The notes under the pieces: model-generated
What the model saw: only the letters and a program-made list of their open reading frames with translations
Databases searched by the model: none
Told to the model about the DNA's origin: nothing
Shown: positions 9,670 to 19,834 of the stretch, piece by piece
Numbering within the stretch: the stretch's first letter is position 1
Layout: every line of letters starts with the position of its first letter
NCBI GenBank assembly: GCA_029243585.1
Contig: JAQWRR010000035.1
Span: 1 to 42,742, forward strand
Direction of reading: 5' to 3'
Origin: Gammaproteobacteria bacterium
GTDB taxonomy: Bacteria; Pseudomonadota; Gammaproteobacteria; Steroidobacterales; Rariloculaceae
DNA length: 42,742 nucleotides
Translations under genes and position numbers: made by a program

Positions 9670-11367
9670 TCACATAGAGCTCTGTTTTAGCTGCCCAGCT
9701 TTTAGTCGGTGAATATAATCGTGATAAGAACGCATGGCCTGGTTAACGAATAGCCACATAATGGGTACATTAGCCCATAACATTACGCCGGTGCCCACCC
9801 CAGTAAGATTATCAAGATCAGCGTCAGATTCTATGAACCCCCAGGTCGCAATAATTATGAGTGCACAATAGACAAATTTATACGTTAGGACCATACGATC
9901 TCCAAACAAGAAAACCACGCCCTGTTCGCCATAGTAACTCCAGGAAATCATCGTTGAGATTGCAAACAACCATACGGCGAGTGTTATTAGCCATTTACCG
10001 AGGCCTGGAATTACAGAATCAAATGCTTTAGCAGTTAGTGTCGCACCTATATAGGTTGCATAGATGCCAGTTTCATTAATGGTGGGGCGTGATTCGCTAC
10101 TTAGTTGATCCCATAAAATGAACAGCCCACTACTAAGGCTATCTTCATCTATCATTTCTACCACACGTCCCTCAAGGCGATGTGAATTATTGCCAGATTG
10201 CGGATTAGCATCTGCATTAACGATGATAAAAACTATATCGCCTTCGCTCCAATCATCGTTAATACGCTGTGGCGCAGTGACTGTTTCTAGAACCCAACTG
10301 TCTGAATCTATTAATGAGAAGGTAGGCAGCGTGTCGAGTTGTGCTTCAGGAGCTCGGTTCCATACACCTGTTGAGAGAATAACTAAAGCGGTGAATGTAC
10401 AAACGACAATTGTGTCAATAAATGGTTCCAGTCCTGCAACCATTGCCTCTCTAATAGGTTCATCTGTTTTTGCAGCAGAGTGTGCTATTGGGGATGTTCC
10501 TTGCCCCGCTTCATTTGAAAAAAGTGCTCGCTTCATTCCAAAAAGAAATGCATAGCCTGCTGTACCCCCTATGAAAGCACCAGTCATTTCCTGTGGTATA
10601 AATGCTGACCGTACAATTAAGGCCAGCATGGAAGGGATTTCCCCGGCATTGGAGATGAGAACAAATAACCCTGCAATTAAATAAAGCGATACCATAAATG
10701 GTACAAGGCGTCCTGCAACAGCGCCTATGCGTTTAATGCCCCCAATAATCACCATTCCAACGAGTATTGCCAGGGTAATTCCAGTCAAAATACTGGGAAT
10801 ACCAAAATATTCTTCCGTAATTTCTCCGACGTTCCAGGCTTGAAACATGTTCCCGCCAGTTGCAGTTGAAATTAGCAATGTGAAACAAAAAAAACCACCT
10901 ATAAGTTTTCCTAAAGGAGCGAGTTTAGGGTTTAGTTTGCTTAACCCTTTGCTGACTACCCACATGGGACCACCATGTGGATTATCTGGATCTTCTGTAT
11001 TTCGATAGAGCATAGATAAGCTTACTTCCGTTAGCTTTATAGCCATTCCAAATAATCCAACTATCCACATCCAGAAAATTGCTCCTGGCCCGCCCAGTGC
11101 AATAGCCAAAGCGACGCCGCCAATATTGCCAAGACCAACGGTAGCTGATAACGCAGCAGATAATGCCTGGAAATGATTTATTGCTCCTGGGTGATTCGGA
11201 TCATCGTAGGTGCCACGGAGCACTAGAACTCCATGCGTCAGAGCCCGATACTGACAAAATCCACTCCATATAGTGAAAATGACCCCGGTACCGAGGAGTA
11301 TTATTAAAACACTGTCATGCCAGATGATTCTGTTAAGAGCAATCAGTATTCCAAGTATGCTATCCAT
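9670..11367 (-). CDS. Sodium:alanine/glycine symporter (AgcS family) with a central insert
   Basis: This inner-membrane transporter belongs to the alanine-or-glycine:cation symporter family and probably takes up a small neutral amino acid with Na+. Family blocks include ATVGLGNIGGVALAIALGGPGAIFWMW (about 75-101), NPHGGPMWV, the ATGGNMFQAWNV region and LFSNEAGQGTSPIAHSAAK (about 282-300). At 565 residues it is about 100 longer than usual. The excess is a hydrophilic stretch at about residues 337-435, between a membrane helix ending STGVWN and the conserved GATLTAKAF block. It contains WSEGDIVFIIVNAD and looks beta-rich. The gene follows the thiolase by 20 bases on the same strand. Confidence 0.9.
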   Translation of the reverse strand: MDSILGILIALNRIIWHDSVLIILLGTGVIFTIWSGFCQYRALTHGVLVLRGTYDDPNHPGAINHFQALSAALSATVGLGNIGGVALAIALGGPGAIFWMWIVGLFGMAIKLTEVSLSMLYRNTEDPDNPHGGPMWVVSKGLSKLNPKLAPLGKLIGGFFCFTLLISTATGGNMFQAWNVGEITEEYFGIPSILTGITLAILVGMVIIGGIKRIGAVAGRLVPFMVSLYLIAGLFVLISNAGEIPSMLALIVRSAFIPQEMTGAFIGGTAGYAFLFGMKRALFSNEAGQGTSPIAHSAAKTDEPIREAMVAGLEPFIDTIVVCTFTALVILSTGVWNRAPEAQLDTLPTFSLIDSDSWVLETVTAPQRINDDWSEGDIVFIIVNADANPQSGNNSHRLEGRVVEMIDEDSLSSGLFILWDQLSSESRPTINETGIYATYIGATLTAKAFDSVIPGLGKWLITLAVWLFAISTMISWSYYGEQGVVFLFGDRMVLTYKFVYCALIIIATWGFIESDADLDNLTGVGTGVMLWANVPIMWLFVNQAMRSYHDYIHRLKAGQLKQSSM

Positions 11368-11387
11368 TTATTGCCTTTCTATAAGAA

Positions 11388-12656
11388 TTAACTTGCTTCT
11401 AGGATGGCAGTAACGCCCATTCCGCCAGCAGTGCATACGGATGCTAAGCCCCGCCCTGAGCCTTTTTGATTTAGTAATTTAGCTAGTGTTCCTAAGATAC
11501 GTGTACCAGTGGCTGCAAAAGGGTGGCCTATCGCCACGCTTCCACCTTTTACATTCAGCTTTTTATCATCAATCGTACCAAGGGGGGCATCTCTTCCTAA
11601 TCGCTCTGAGCAAAAATTTTCACATTTCCATGCTTTTAAAGTAGCTAAAACCTGAGCTGCGAATGCCTCATGGATTTCATAATAGTCAAAATCTTGTAGC
11701 GAGAGATCTGCTTCTTTAAGCATATCTGATACAGCGTAGGCAGGGGCCATTAAAAGCCCCTCTTGGCTGATAAAATCTACGGCTGTAGTTCGTGAGTGCG
11801 TTATATAGGCTAGTATTGGAAGACCTCTTTCTCTGGCCCATTCCTCTGTAGCTAAGAGAACAGCCGAAGCTCCGTCGGTCAATGGCGTACTATTTCCGGC
11901 GGTCATAATTCCATGTTTGCTCAAATCGAATACAGGATTAAGCATTGCAAGTTGCTCCAAGCTCGTATCTGCCCGGACATTATTGTCTTTAAGTAGGCCT
12001 TTATATCCAACAATGAGATCATCATAAAAGCCCTCTTCTTGGGCGGACGCAGCTTTTCTATGACTTTGATATGCAAAGGCATCTAGGTCTTTTCTGGATA
12101 GTTGCCACTGTTTAGCCGTTTGTTCCATGCTTTCACCCATAGATAGATTGGTCCGTGGTTCTATAACGCTGGGGTAAGTTGGTTTGAAATGGCGTGGACG
12201 CAAATTTAGCCAAGGTTTGATTTTTTGTGTAAGTGTTTTGCCACGAGCGCTTTCAATCAATATTGATCTGTATGCTTCTGGGTAAACAATTGGTAGATCG
12301 CTAATTGTGTCTGTACCGCCTGCTATTCCTGCATCTATTAAGCCGGTAGAAATTTTAGCGCTAATAATGATTGCAGCTGAGAGGCTAGTTCCGCATGCCC
12401 TCTGTATGCTAAAGGCTGGTGTTTCGGGGGATAATCCTGATGATAATGTTGATTCCCGGGCGAGATTCCAGTCTTTAGAATGGTTTATAACTGCACCAAG
12501 CGAGACTTCACCAATGCGTTGTCCTTTGAGATCAAACTGATCAACTATTGATGACAGCACTTTGCTCATCATGTCTTGGTTAGAGCATTGACGATAGGCT
12601 GTATGTGAGCGTGCAAAAGGTATTCTTCCACTTCCCACAATGGCAACGGGTCGCAT
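11388..12656 (-). CDS. Acetyl-CoA acetyltransferase / 3-ketoacyl-CoA thiolase
   Basis: This thiolase-family enzyme condenses or cleaves acyl-CoA and acetyl-CoA. The nucleophilic Cys is in IQRACGTSLSAA, the active-site His in KGGSVAIGHPFAATGTRI, and the second catalytic Cys in SVCTAGGMGV. The sequence resembles the FadI/long-chain group, so beta-oxidation is likely, but the substrate is not fixed by these motifs. The frame is open to a TTG at 12671; I prefer ATG 12656 because MRPVAIVGSGRIPF matches the usual N-terminus, giving 422 residues. No strong ribosome site is visible for either start. agcS lies 20 bases downstream, suggesting a two-gene operon. Confidence 0.9.
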   Translation of the reverse strand: MRPVAIVGSGRIPFARSHTAYRQCSNQDMMSKVLSSIVDQFDLKGQRIGEVSLGAVINHSKDWNLARESTLSSGLSPETPAFSIQRACGTSLSAAIIISAKISTGLIDAGIAGGTDTISDLPIVYPEAYRSILIESARGKTLTQKIKPWLNLRPRHFKPTYPSVIEPRTNLSMGESMEQTAKQWQLSRKDLDAFAYQSHRKAASAQEEGFYDDLIVGYKGLLKDNNVRADTSLEQLAMLNPVFDLSKHGIMTAGNSTPLTDGASAVLLATEEWARERGLPILAYITHSRTTAVDFISQEGLLMAPAYAVSDMLKEADLSLQDFDYYEIHEAFAAQVLATLKAWKCENFCSERLGRDAPLGTIDDKKLNVKGGSVAIGHPFAATGTRILGTLAKLLNQKGSGRGLASVCTAGGMGVTAILEAS

Positions 12657-12908
12657 AGATTGATTATGCAAAGTCTGGCACCTTTTTTGGCATATTAGTC
12701 ATATATTCTTATTACATAGACTAGATTGCTCTACTAAATAAGCTTAAAGCACCATTGTACAGGCGGATTCCAGCGCGCTGCATTTCTCTTTATGGATTAC
12801 TTATAACTAGTCTGTATTTTAAATGGTGATAGCTCTAATAGCGTGGCAACTTCATGAAAAACATAATAAAAAACTTTTTCTCTAGACTCTTTTTTAATGA
12901 TTTGTTCA

Positions 12909-12936
12909 TGGTACAGTTTTAAGGCGGTGCTATAAT
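12909..12936 (+). promoter_or_regulatory. Candidate gltB promoter
   Basis: A perfect TATAAT stands at 12931-12936. The best -35 at workable spacing is a poor TGGTAC (12909-12914, 16-base spacer), so an activator may be needed. Transcription would begin near 12943 and leave a leader of roughly 150 bases. The TGGTAC could suggest a sigma-54 site, but the GG-N10-GC spacing fails. Confidence 0.4.
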
Positions 12937-12950
12937 CCGTTTAGTTATAG

Positions 12951-13067
12951 GCCCATAAGAGCCACCAAAGACGGCAAACTCAGGAATAACGGGGCCGTAT
13001 CGGGAACTTCGCGGCCAGCCATAATCAACGGCATTGGGCAGCCGATAAGCCCTGTAAACGAGGTGAG
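12951..13067 (+). ncRNA. Possible structured 5' leader of gltB
   Basis: This GC-rich stretch between the TATAAT and the gltB start has competing helices. ACGGC (12971-12975) can pair with GCCGT (12994-12998). GGCCG (12993-12997) can instead pair with CGGCC (13012-13016). Just before the ribosome site, CGGC (13029-13032) pairs with GCCG (13041-13044) while the enclosed GGGC (13036-13039) can pair with GCCC (13049-13052), forming an H-type pseudoknot. I could not match it to the glnA glutamine, cobalamin, SAM or ZTP riboswitch consensus sequences. The stems are short, so this remains a suggestion. Confidence 0.3.
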
Positions 13068-13090
13068 CATTGGCTTCGCCAAGGGATAGC

Positions 13091-16000
13091 ATGACTCTAA
13101 GTCACAACATTAAGCCGGGGGATACGTTTCCGGCGGCGCGTGGTTTGTACTCCCCCGATCAGGAGAGGGACAGTTGTGGGGTTGGGTTTATTGCTCATGT
13201 GAAGGGACAACCCAGCCACCAGATTATTCGTGATGCTGAGCATCTTCTTTGCCGTATGGATCATCGTGGTGCCCGAGGCGCTGAGGAAAACTCTGGTGAT
13301 GGTGCTGGAATTTTAACAGCACTGCCTCATGCATTTTTAATTAGGGTGGCGCGAGATGAGTTAGGCATTGAACTTCCAGAAGCTGGAAGGTTTTCTGCAG
13401 GGGTCGTATTTTTGCCAACCATTGAGGCTGAAAGGGAGTGGTGTAAAAAAGAGTTTGCAAGGATCTGTGATGAAGAGGGCCAATCTTTAGTTGGTTGGCG
13501 CATGGTGCCTACTAATGCTAAGGATGCTGACCTAGGGCCAACAGCATTAGCCGCAGCGCCGCAAATAGAGCAGGTACTAATAGCGGCAGAAGATGGTCTA
13601 GGGGGTGATGCTTTTGAACGCAAACTTTATTTGATACGAAAGCGAGCTAGCCATCTCTTCCGTTCTAATCCAGACCTAGAACAAGCAAAAGCCTTCTATG
13701 TATGCAGTTTGTCAACAAAGGTCCTTATTTACAAAGGCATGTTGACGCCAAGTCAGCTGATAACATTCTTTTCTGACCTTCAAGAGGAAGATTATGAGAC
13801 CCATTTGGCCATGGTCCACTCGCGCTTTTCGACCAACACTTTTCCAAGTTGGGATCGCGCACAACCGAATCGCTTTATGTCTCACAATGGAGAAATCAAT
13901 ACTTTACGTGGCAATGTTAACTGGATGACAGCAAGAGAGGGTGTAGCTCAGAGCGATTTATTTGGTGAATCAATTGAAGGGTTATTTCCTGTAGTTGAAC
14001 CAGATTGCTCGGATTCTGGTGTTTTTGATAATGCACTTGAGTTTCTACTCATGACTGGTCGTACTCTTCAAGAGTCGGTCATGATGATGGTTCCCGAGGC
14101 GTGGCAAAAAAATGAGCTTATGCCTAAAGAGAAGAGGGATTTCTATGAATTTCACTCCTGTGCAATGGAGCCATGGGATGGTCCAGCGTCGATAGCCTTT
14201 ACTGATGGAAATTATATTGGGGCTGTTTTAGACCGTAATGGATTGCGACCTAGTCGCTATTATCTAACACATGATGATCGGGTCATCATGGCAAGCGAAG
14301 TTGGTGTCTTGCCGCTTGATAACGACATGGTGAAGTTCAAGGGACGATTAGAACCAGGAAGAATGTTTCTCATTGATTTTGTTGCTGGCAGGCTGGTGCC
14401 TGATGAGGAACTTAAACAAGAGTTTGCAAATCGAGAACCTTATGGTGAATGGCTAAATGATGAGCGACTATCCCTGCGTTCTCTTTTGCCAGAACCTAGG
14501 GCCCTAGGACTTGATCAAGAAAACCTTATGCATCGAATGCAAGCATTTGGTTACACAGCGGAAACTATGCAATTCATGCTAAAACCACTGGTTGAGCAGC
14601 TTCGCGATCCAGTTGGTTCTATGGGGAATGATTCCACACTTGCTTGCCTAAGCGATAAGCCGCGAATGCTATACGATTATTTCAAACAGTTGTTTGCACA
14701 AGTTACAAATCCCCCAATAGATTCGATCCGTGAAGAAATTATCATGTCCCTGGAGTGTTACATAGGGCCAGAACCTAATCTTTTAGAAATTACGAGAAAA
14801 CATGCTCACAGGCTACGTTTAAGACATCCAATACTTACAAATGAAGAGCTTGCAGCGATTAAATACATGGATCATCGTGGCTGGAGATCGAAAACCATTG
14901 ATATAACCTTTGATCGTTATGAGGGTGTAGGAGAAATGTCACGCGCGATCAACAGGGTATGTCTCGAGGCTGAAAAGGCTATTGATGAAGGTTATAGCTT
15001 AGTTGTCTTGTCAGACCGCATGATTGATAAAAACCATGTATCTATTAGTGCGCTTGCTGCATGTGGTGCTGTTCATCACCATCTTGTTAAGCGTGCTAAA
15101 AGAACACGTATCGGATTGGTTGTTGAGACTGGCGAAGCGCGAGAGGTTCATCATCACTGTCTGCTAATCGGTTATGGTGCAGATGCTATTAACCCCTATC
15201 TAGCCTTTGAGTCACTTTGGCAGGCAAGGCAAGATGGTCTCCTGGATGAGGACGCACATAAAAACGATAGTTTAGTTGTTTCTGCGTACCGTAAGGGTGT
15301 TGGCAAGGGAATGTTGAAAGTAATGGCAAAGATGGGGATTTCTACACTTCAATCTTACAAAGGCGCCCAGATTTTTGAGGCGGTCGGGCTTGCCGATGAA
15401 GTAATTGACCTCTGTTTCGTAGGGACGGCAAGCAGGTTGCAAGGTGTGGGTCTTAACGTGTTGGAACAGGAAGCGCTGAGAAGGCATGCGCTTGGATATC
15501 CTCATAAAAACCAAGATCAAATTAATGCTTTACCAAACCCAGGAGAGTTTCACTGGCGTAGTGCTGGTGAGCGTCATGGATGGGACCCGATCGTTATTTC
15601 TACACTTCAATCCGCAGCTCGTTCTGGCGATCAGGGTGTCTATGAAAAATTTGCGGAACAGGCTAATGATGAGGCACGGGCAAATTGCACGCTAAGGGGA
15701 TTGTTAAGGTTTAAGGTTGGAATTAACCCGGTTGTTCGTTTAGAGGATGTAGAGCCAGCAAAAGATATAGTGAAGCGGTTTTGTACTGGTGCAATGAGCT
15801 TTGGCTCTATTTCTGCTGAAGCGCATGAGTCTCTTGCTGTAGCCCTTAACCGTGTGGGCGGTAAAAGCAATACTGGTGAAGGGGGTGAGGACCCAGAGCG
15901 CTATAAGCAAATGCCCTCTGGTGATTCAAGACGTTCAGCCATAAAGCAAATCGCTTCTGGTCGTTTCGGTGTCACAATTTGGTACCTTGCAAATGCAGAT

Positions 16001-17716
16001 GAATTGCAGATAAAAATGGCTCAGGGTGCTAAACCCGGTGAAGGAGGGGAACTTCCAGGGCGTAAGGTAGATGAAGTTATTGCACGAATCAGATATTCAA
16101 CGCCAGGCGTGGGTTTAATTAGTCCGCCACCACACCATGATATCTATTCAATTGAGGATCTTGCTCAACTGATTCATGATCTAAAAAATGCTAATCCTTC
16201 AGCAAGAATAAGTGTAAAGCTGGTTTCTGAAGTTGGTGTTGGCACGATTGCTGCTGGTGTTGCTAAGGCCCATGCAGATCATATATTGATATCAGGCGAT
16301 TCTGGGGGAACTGGTGCATCTCCTCTAACAAGCATCAAACATGCCGGGCTACCTTGGGAGCTAGGTATTGCTGAAACTCATCAAACACTAGTTTTAAATG
16401 ATCTTAGAAGTCGGGTAGTTTTGCAGACTGATGGTGGTTTGAAAACTGGGCGTGACGTTGTTATTGCGGCCCTTCTTGGAGCCGAAGAGATGGGCTTTTC
16501 AACCGGACCACTCATTGCGCTTGGTTGTATCATGATGCGTAAATGCCATTTGAATACCTGTCCAGTTGGCATTGCCACCCAGGATCCAGTGCTAAGAAAA
16601 AAATTTGCTGGTACAGCTGAACATGTAGTCAATTATCTTTTCATGGTTGCCGAGGAAGCGCGCCAGCATATGGCAAGTCTTGGGTTTCGCCGTATGGACG
16701 ATATGATCGGGCGTGTGGATTTCCTTGAAAAAAGAGATGCTATAAATCACTGGAAATCAGATGGCATTGATTTAACGCCTGTTCTTACGGCAGCGGTTAA
16801 GCCTCATCAGAAAGTTGAAGTTCGTTGTACTCAGAAGCAAGACCATGGTCTTGAAAATGCTCTTGATAACAGATTAATCGAACTAGCCGCTGATGCGATA
16901 CATCACGGCAAAAAAATTAATCAAGAACTCCCAATTCTAAATATCAATCGCACAGTTGGCACAATGCTCAGTCATGAGGTTGTGAAAACCTGGGGTGAGC
17001 GGGCGCTTCCAATCGACACCATTCATTTTAAATTTAATGGTTCTGCAGGACAGAGTTTTGGAGCTTTTTTGGCTAGAGGGATTACTTTGGAGCTTGAGGG
17101 TGACAGTAATGATTATGTGGGTAAGGGCTTGTCGGGAGGCCGTTTAATTATTTACCCGCCTAAAGAAAGTTCCTTTGCTCCAGAAGAGAATGTAATTATT
17201 GGTAATGTTGCACTCTATGGCGCAACTGGTGGACGCGCATTTTTCCGTGGTCTTGCAGCTGAACGATTTTGTGTTCGTAATAGTGGAGCTAGGGCGGTTG
17301 TAGAAGGTGTTGGGGATCATGCATGTGAATATATGACGGGTGGCCGAGCAGTAATTTTAGGGCCGACTGGTTTAAATTTTGCCGCTGGCATGTCTGGAGG
17401 AATCGCTTATGTTTGGGATCCGAATAAGTCTTTTGAGGAGCGGTGCAATAAGGGTACGGTTGATCTAGAAGCAATAGATGCCGATGAGGACATAGTAGAA
17501 CTAAGGGAACTTATTGAGCTACATAAGCAGTACACTGATTCGACTGTTGCAGCTGAAATACTTGATGCCTGGCCTGATGTTTTAAGTGAATTTATAAAGG
17601 TTATGCCAACTGACTATAAGCGTGTTCTCGTGGAACGAAAAAAACATGATGAAGAAATGGAGCTAGCAATAATTGACGATGATGATGCTTCGCAGCACAT
17701 ACTGGAGAAGGAATAG
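13091..17716 (+). CDS. gltB: Glutamate synthase (NADPH) large subunit
   Basis: GltB makes two glutamates from glutamine and 2-oxoglutarate and is the core of ammonium assimilation. From ATG 13091 it has 1541 residues. A short propeptide precedes the N-terminal nucleophile Cys29 in CGVGFIAH, which starts the glutaminase domain. The central and FMN-binding synthase domains follow, including [31 protein letters not shown], the 3Fe-4S cysteines in [19 protein letters not shown] and a C-terminal GXGXG beta-helix ([11 protein letters not shown]). An in-frame TTG at 13070 with AGGTGAG is an alternative start; I prefer ATG 13091 with AAGGGA upstream. gltD follows after 5 bases. Confidence 0.97.
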   Translation: MTLSHNIKPGDTFPAARGLYSPDQERDSCGVGFIAHVKGQPSHQIIRDAEHLLCRMDHRGARGAEENSGDGAGILTALPHAFLIRVARDELGIELPEAGRFSAGVVFLPTIEAEREWCKKEFARICDEEGQSLVGWRMVPTNAKDADLGPTALAAAPQIEQVLIAAEDGLGGDAFERKLYLIRKRASHLFRSNPDLEQAKAFYVCSLSTKVLIYKGMLTPSQLITFFSDLQEEDYETHLAMVHSRFSTNTFPSWDRAQPNRFMSHNGEINTLRGNVNWMTAREGVAQSDLFGESIEGLFPVVEPDCSDSGVFDNALEFLLMTGRTLQESVMMMVPEAWQKNELMPKEKRDFYEFHSCAMEPWDGPASIAFTDGNYIGAVLDRNGLRPSRYYLTHDDRVIMASEVGVLPLDNDMVKFKGRLEPGRMFLIDFVAGRLVPDEELKQEFANREPYGEWLNDERLSLRSLLPEPRALGLDQENLMHRMQAFGYTAETMQFMLKPLVEQLRDPVGSMGNDSTLACLSDKPRMLYDYFKQLFAQVTNPPIDSIREEIIMSLECYIGPEPNLLEITRKHAHRLRLRHPILTNEELAAIKYMDHRGWRSKTIDITFDRYEGVGEMSRAINRVCLEAEKAIDEGYSLVVLSDRMIDKNHVSISALAACGAVHHHLVKRAKRTRIGLVVETGEAREVHHHCLLIGYGADAINPYLAFESLWQARQDGLLDEDAHKNDSLVVSAYRKGVGKGMLKVMAKMGISTLQSYKGAQIFEAVGLADEVIDLCFVGTASRLQGVGLNVLEQEALRRHALGYPHKNQDQINALPNPGEFHWRSAGERHGWDPIVISTLQSAARSGDQGVYEKFAEQANDEARANCTLRGLLRFKVGINPVVRLEDVEPAKDIVKRFCTGAMSFGSISAEAHESLAVALNRVGGKSNTGEGGEDPERYKQMPSGDSRRSAIKQIASGRFGVTIWYLANADELQIKMAQGAKPGEGGELPGRKVDEVIARIRYSTPGVGLISPPPHHDIYSIEDLAQLIHDLKNANPSARISVKLVSEVGVGTIAAGVAKAHADHILISGDSGGTGASPLTSIKHAGLPWELGIAETHQTLVLNDLRSRVVLQTDGGLKTGRDVVIAALLGAEEMGFSTGPLIALGCIMMRKCHLNTCPVGIATQDPVLRKKFAGTAEHVVNYLFMVAEEARQHMASLGFRRMDDMIGRVDFLEKRDAINHWKSDGIDLTPVLTAAVKPHQKVEVRCTQKQDHGLENALDNRLIELAADAIHHGKKINQELPILNINRTVGTMLSHEVVKTWGERALPIDTIHFKFNGSAGQSFGAFLARGITLELEGDSNDYVGKGLSGGRLIIYPPKESSFAPEENVIIGNVALYGATGGRAFFRGLAAERFCVRNSGARAVVEGVGDHACEYMTGGRAVILGPTGLNFAAGMSGGIAYVWDPNKSFEERCNKGTVDLEAIDADEDIVELRELIELHKQYTDSTVAAEILDAWPDVLSEFIKVMPTDYKRVLVERKKHDEEMELAIIDDDDASQHILEKE

Positions 17717-17721
17717 TTGGT

Positions 17722-19215
17722 ATGGGTAAGCCTTCTGGTTTTTTAGAATATCCTAGAAAAGTTGTTCCCTATCGGGATGCAAATGCTCGTTTGGGTGATT
17801 TTAATGAAATTTACACTCAACCAATTGAAAAAAATCTTAAGAGGCAGGGTGCCCGTTGTATGGATTGTGGCGTCCCCTTTTGTCAGTCAGATAGTGGTTG
17901 TCCGATAGATAATCTGATTCCTGAATGGAATGACTTAGTTTATCAGGGGCGATGGCAGGAGGCTCTTGATAGCCTTCATAAGACAAATAATTTTCCAGAG
18001 TTTACGGGAAGAACCTGTCCGGCTCCATGTGAGGGCGCATGTGTGCTAGGCATCACTGACCCTGCTGTCACTATTAAGAATATAGAGAATGCGATTATTG
18101 ACCGAGGGTTTGAGGAAGGATGGGTAAATCATGAATCACCTCGAGAAAGGTCAGGCAAGAAAGTAGCAATTATTGGCTCTGGGCCTGCGGGTCTTGCTGC
18201 GGCAGATCAGCTAAACAAATCTGGGCATGAGGTAACAGTTTATGAGCGGGAGGATCGCATCGGGGGTTTGCTGATGTATGGCATTCCTAATATGAAGCTA
18301 GAAAAAAGCGTTGTAGACAGAAGAGTAGACTTGATGCGTTCATCAGGGATCAACTTCCATACTGGAATCGATGTAGGGAGGAATACGGATGCGGTTGAGC
18401 TAAAGACTGACCATGATGCACTTCTATTAGCAACCGGTGCTACTAATCCAAGGGATTTAGGCGTGCCTGGCAGAGACTTAACTGGTGTTTACTTCGCAAT
18501 GGAATTTCTTACTGCAAACACGCGCAGTCTATTAGAAAGTAATCTTGAGGATGGCCGTTTTATCAATGCTAAGGGCCTTGATGTGATAGTCATTGGCGGT
18601 GGAGATACTGGGGCAGACTGCATTGGTACGGCGCTCCGCCATGGATGTCGTAGTTTGGTAAATTTAGAGTTGTTAGATCAGCCTCCTCCGGAGCGCGCGG
18701 CAGATAATCCTTGGCCAGATTGGCCGCTCATTTTTCGTACTGATTACGCTCATGAAGAAACCATTGCACAGTTTGGCGATGATCCTAGAGCCTATAGCGT
18801 GCTATCCAAACGGCTGTCTGGTAACGATGGTGAAAGGGTTGATGCTCTTCATACCATAGGAATTGATTGGAGTAGAAAAAGCGGGGCTCCTGTTATGACG
18901 GAGATTGACGGCACGGACCAGATATTAAAAGCTGATTTAGTTTTGCTCGCGATGGGTTTTTTAGGTCCTGAGACTTATGTATCAGAGTCTTTGGGAGTCT
19001 CGTTAGACTCAAAATCTAATTATTTAGCTGAGCATGGAAAATTTGAGACCAGTGTGCCTGGTGTGTTTGCAGCTGGTGATTGTAGAAGAGGCCAATCATT
19101 GGTTGTCTGGGCAATTAATGAGGGACGTGGTGCGGCAAGATCAATTGACCAATACCTTATGGGAAGTAGCTCTCTTCCTGCGCCAGGGATGACCATGGGT
19201 TCAGCTGCAGGTTGA
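17722..19215 (+). CDS. gltD: Glutamate synthase (NADPH) small subunit
   Basis: GltD oxidises NADPH through FAD and passes electrons to GltB through 4Fe-4S clusters. The 497 residues start with the cluster region, with cysteines in [20 protein letters not shown] and [13 protein letters not shown]. The FAD-binding motif [16 protein letters not shown] is at about 150-165, followed by a second Rossmann motif [13 protein letters not shown] for NADPH. The closing FAD segment is [19 protein letters not shown]. The start ATG at 17722 lies five bases after the gltB stop, with AAGGA upstream. The length and order match the E. coli enzyme. One base separates its stop codon from the msrA start. Confidence 0.97.
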   Translation: MGKPSGFLEYPRKVVPYRDANARLGDFNEIYTQPIEKNLKRQGARCMDCGVPFCQSDSGCPIDNLIPEWNDLVYQGRWQEALDSLHKTNNFPEFTGRTCPAPCEGACVLGITDPAVTIKNIENAIIDRGFEEGWVNHESPRERSGKKVAIIGSGPAGLAAADQLNKSGHEVTVYEREDRIGGLLMYGIPNMKLEKSVVDRRVDLMRSSGINFHTGIDVGRNTDAVELKTDHDALLLATGATNPRDLGVPGRDLTGVYFAMEFLTANTRSLLESNLEDGRFINAKGLDVIVIGGGDTGADCIGTALRHGCRSLVNLELLDQPPPERAADNPWPDWPLIFRTDYAHEETIAQFGDDPRAYSVLSKRLSGNDGERVDALHTIGIDWSRKSGAPVMTEIDGTDQILKADLVLLAMGFLGPETYVSESLGVSLDSKSNYLAEHGKFETSVPGVFAAGDCRRGQSLVVWAINEGRGAARSIDQYLMGSSSLPAPGMTMGSAAG

Positions 19216-19216
19216 T

Positions 19217-19834
19217 ATGACTGGAAGTTTTCTAGCTGGACGTTCTCAACCTGTGGTCACCTCAGAACAGCACTTTGTACTTGGAAGTCGAATCAAAGCA
19301 CCTTTCCCAGAAAATACCGAGCAGGCTATATTAGCCATGGGCTGTTTCTGGGGCGCAGAGCGTTTATTTTGGGAATTAGATGGTGTTTATTCTACGGCGG
19401 TTGGTTATTCAGGGGGTGTTTCTGTAAACCCAACATATGAAGAGGTCTGTAGTGGTTTGACCGGACATGCGGAAGTTGTTTTGGTTGTCTACCAGCCCGA
19501 ACAAATTAGCTATAAAAAATTATTAAAGCTATTTTGGGAATCACATAATCCAACCCAAGGCCTGCGTCAGGGTGGAGATGTAGGAACTCAATACAGGTCT
19601 GCTATTTATGCGTTCACTGACTCGCAGTTAGGAATAGCCAACTCTAGCCAGCAAGAATATCAAACCTTACTGAATACTGCTGGTTATGGCGATATTACAA
19701 CAGAGATAGTTCCTGCAGCAGAGCTATATTATGCCGAGGAGTATCACCAACAGTATTTGGCTAAAAACCCTAATGGCTACTGTGGTATTGGTGGTACAGG
19801 AGTAGCCTGCAGTCTAGAAGCGTTATCAGGCTAG
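19217..19834 (+). CDS. msrA: Peptide-methionine (S)-S-oxide reductase
   Basis: MsrA reduces the S epimer of methionine sulfoxide in oxidised proteins. The catalytic motif is [11 protein letters not shown], with the nucleophilic Cys, followed by [24 protein letters not shown] and [11 protein letters not shown]. Resolving cysteines are likely in the C-terminal [14 protein letters not shown]. At 205 residues it is the longer E. coli-like form with an N-terminal extension before the catalytic core. It begins one base past the gltD stop codon, so it is probably translated with gltBD. That ties protein repair to glutamate synthase expression, which is not a usual pairing. Confidence 0.95.
   Translation: MTGSFLAGRSQPVVTSEQHFVLGSRIKAPFPENTEQAILAMGCFWGAERLFWELDGVYSTAVGYSGGVSVNPTYEEVCSGLTGHAEVVLVVYQPEQISYKKLLKLFWESHNPTQGLRQGGDVGTQYRSAIYAFTDSQLGIANSSQQEYQTLLNTAGYGDITTEIVPAAELYYAEEYHQQYLAKNPNGYCGIGGTGVACSLEALSG

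Larger units (their letters stand above)
12657..13090. other. Intergenic region between the divergent thiolase and gltB
   Basis: No credible coding frame is seen in these 434 bases. The left part is AT-rich and contains a perfect 10-bp palindrome, CAGCGCGCTG, at 12771-12780. A TATAAT at 12931-12936 is the best gltB -10 candidate. From about 12950 the sequence becomes clearly more GC-rich and holds several short complementary segments, described separately as a possible structured leader. Ribosome-site-like AGGTGAG (13061-13067) and AAGGGA (13081-13086) close it. Confidence 0.7.

Noticed and set aside
12909-12925. Sigma-54 promoter before gltB
   Set aside because: TGGTAC looks like the -24 half, but the required GC is at the wrong spacing (12 rather than 10 bases after GG).
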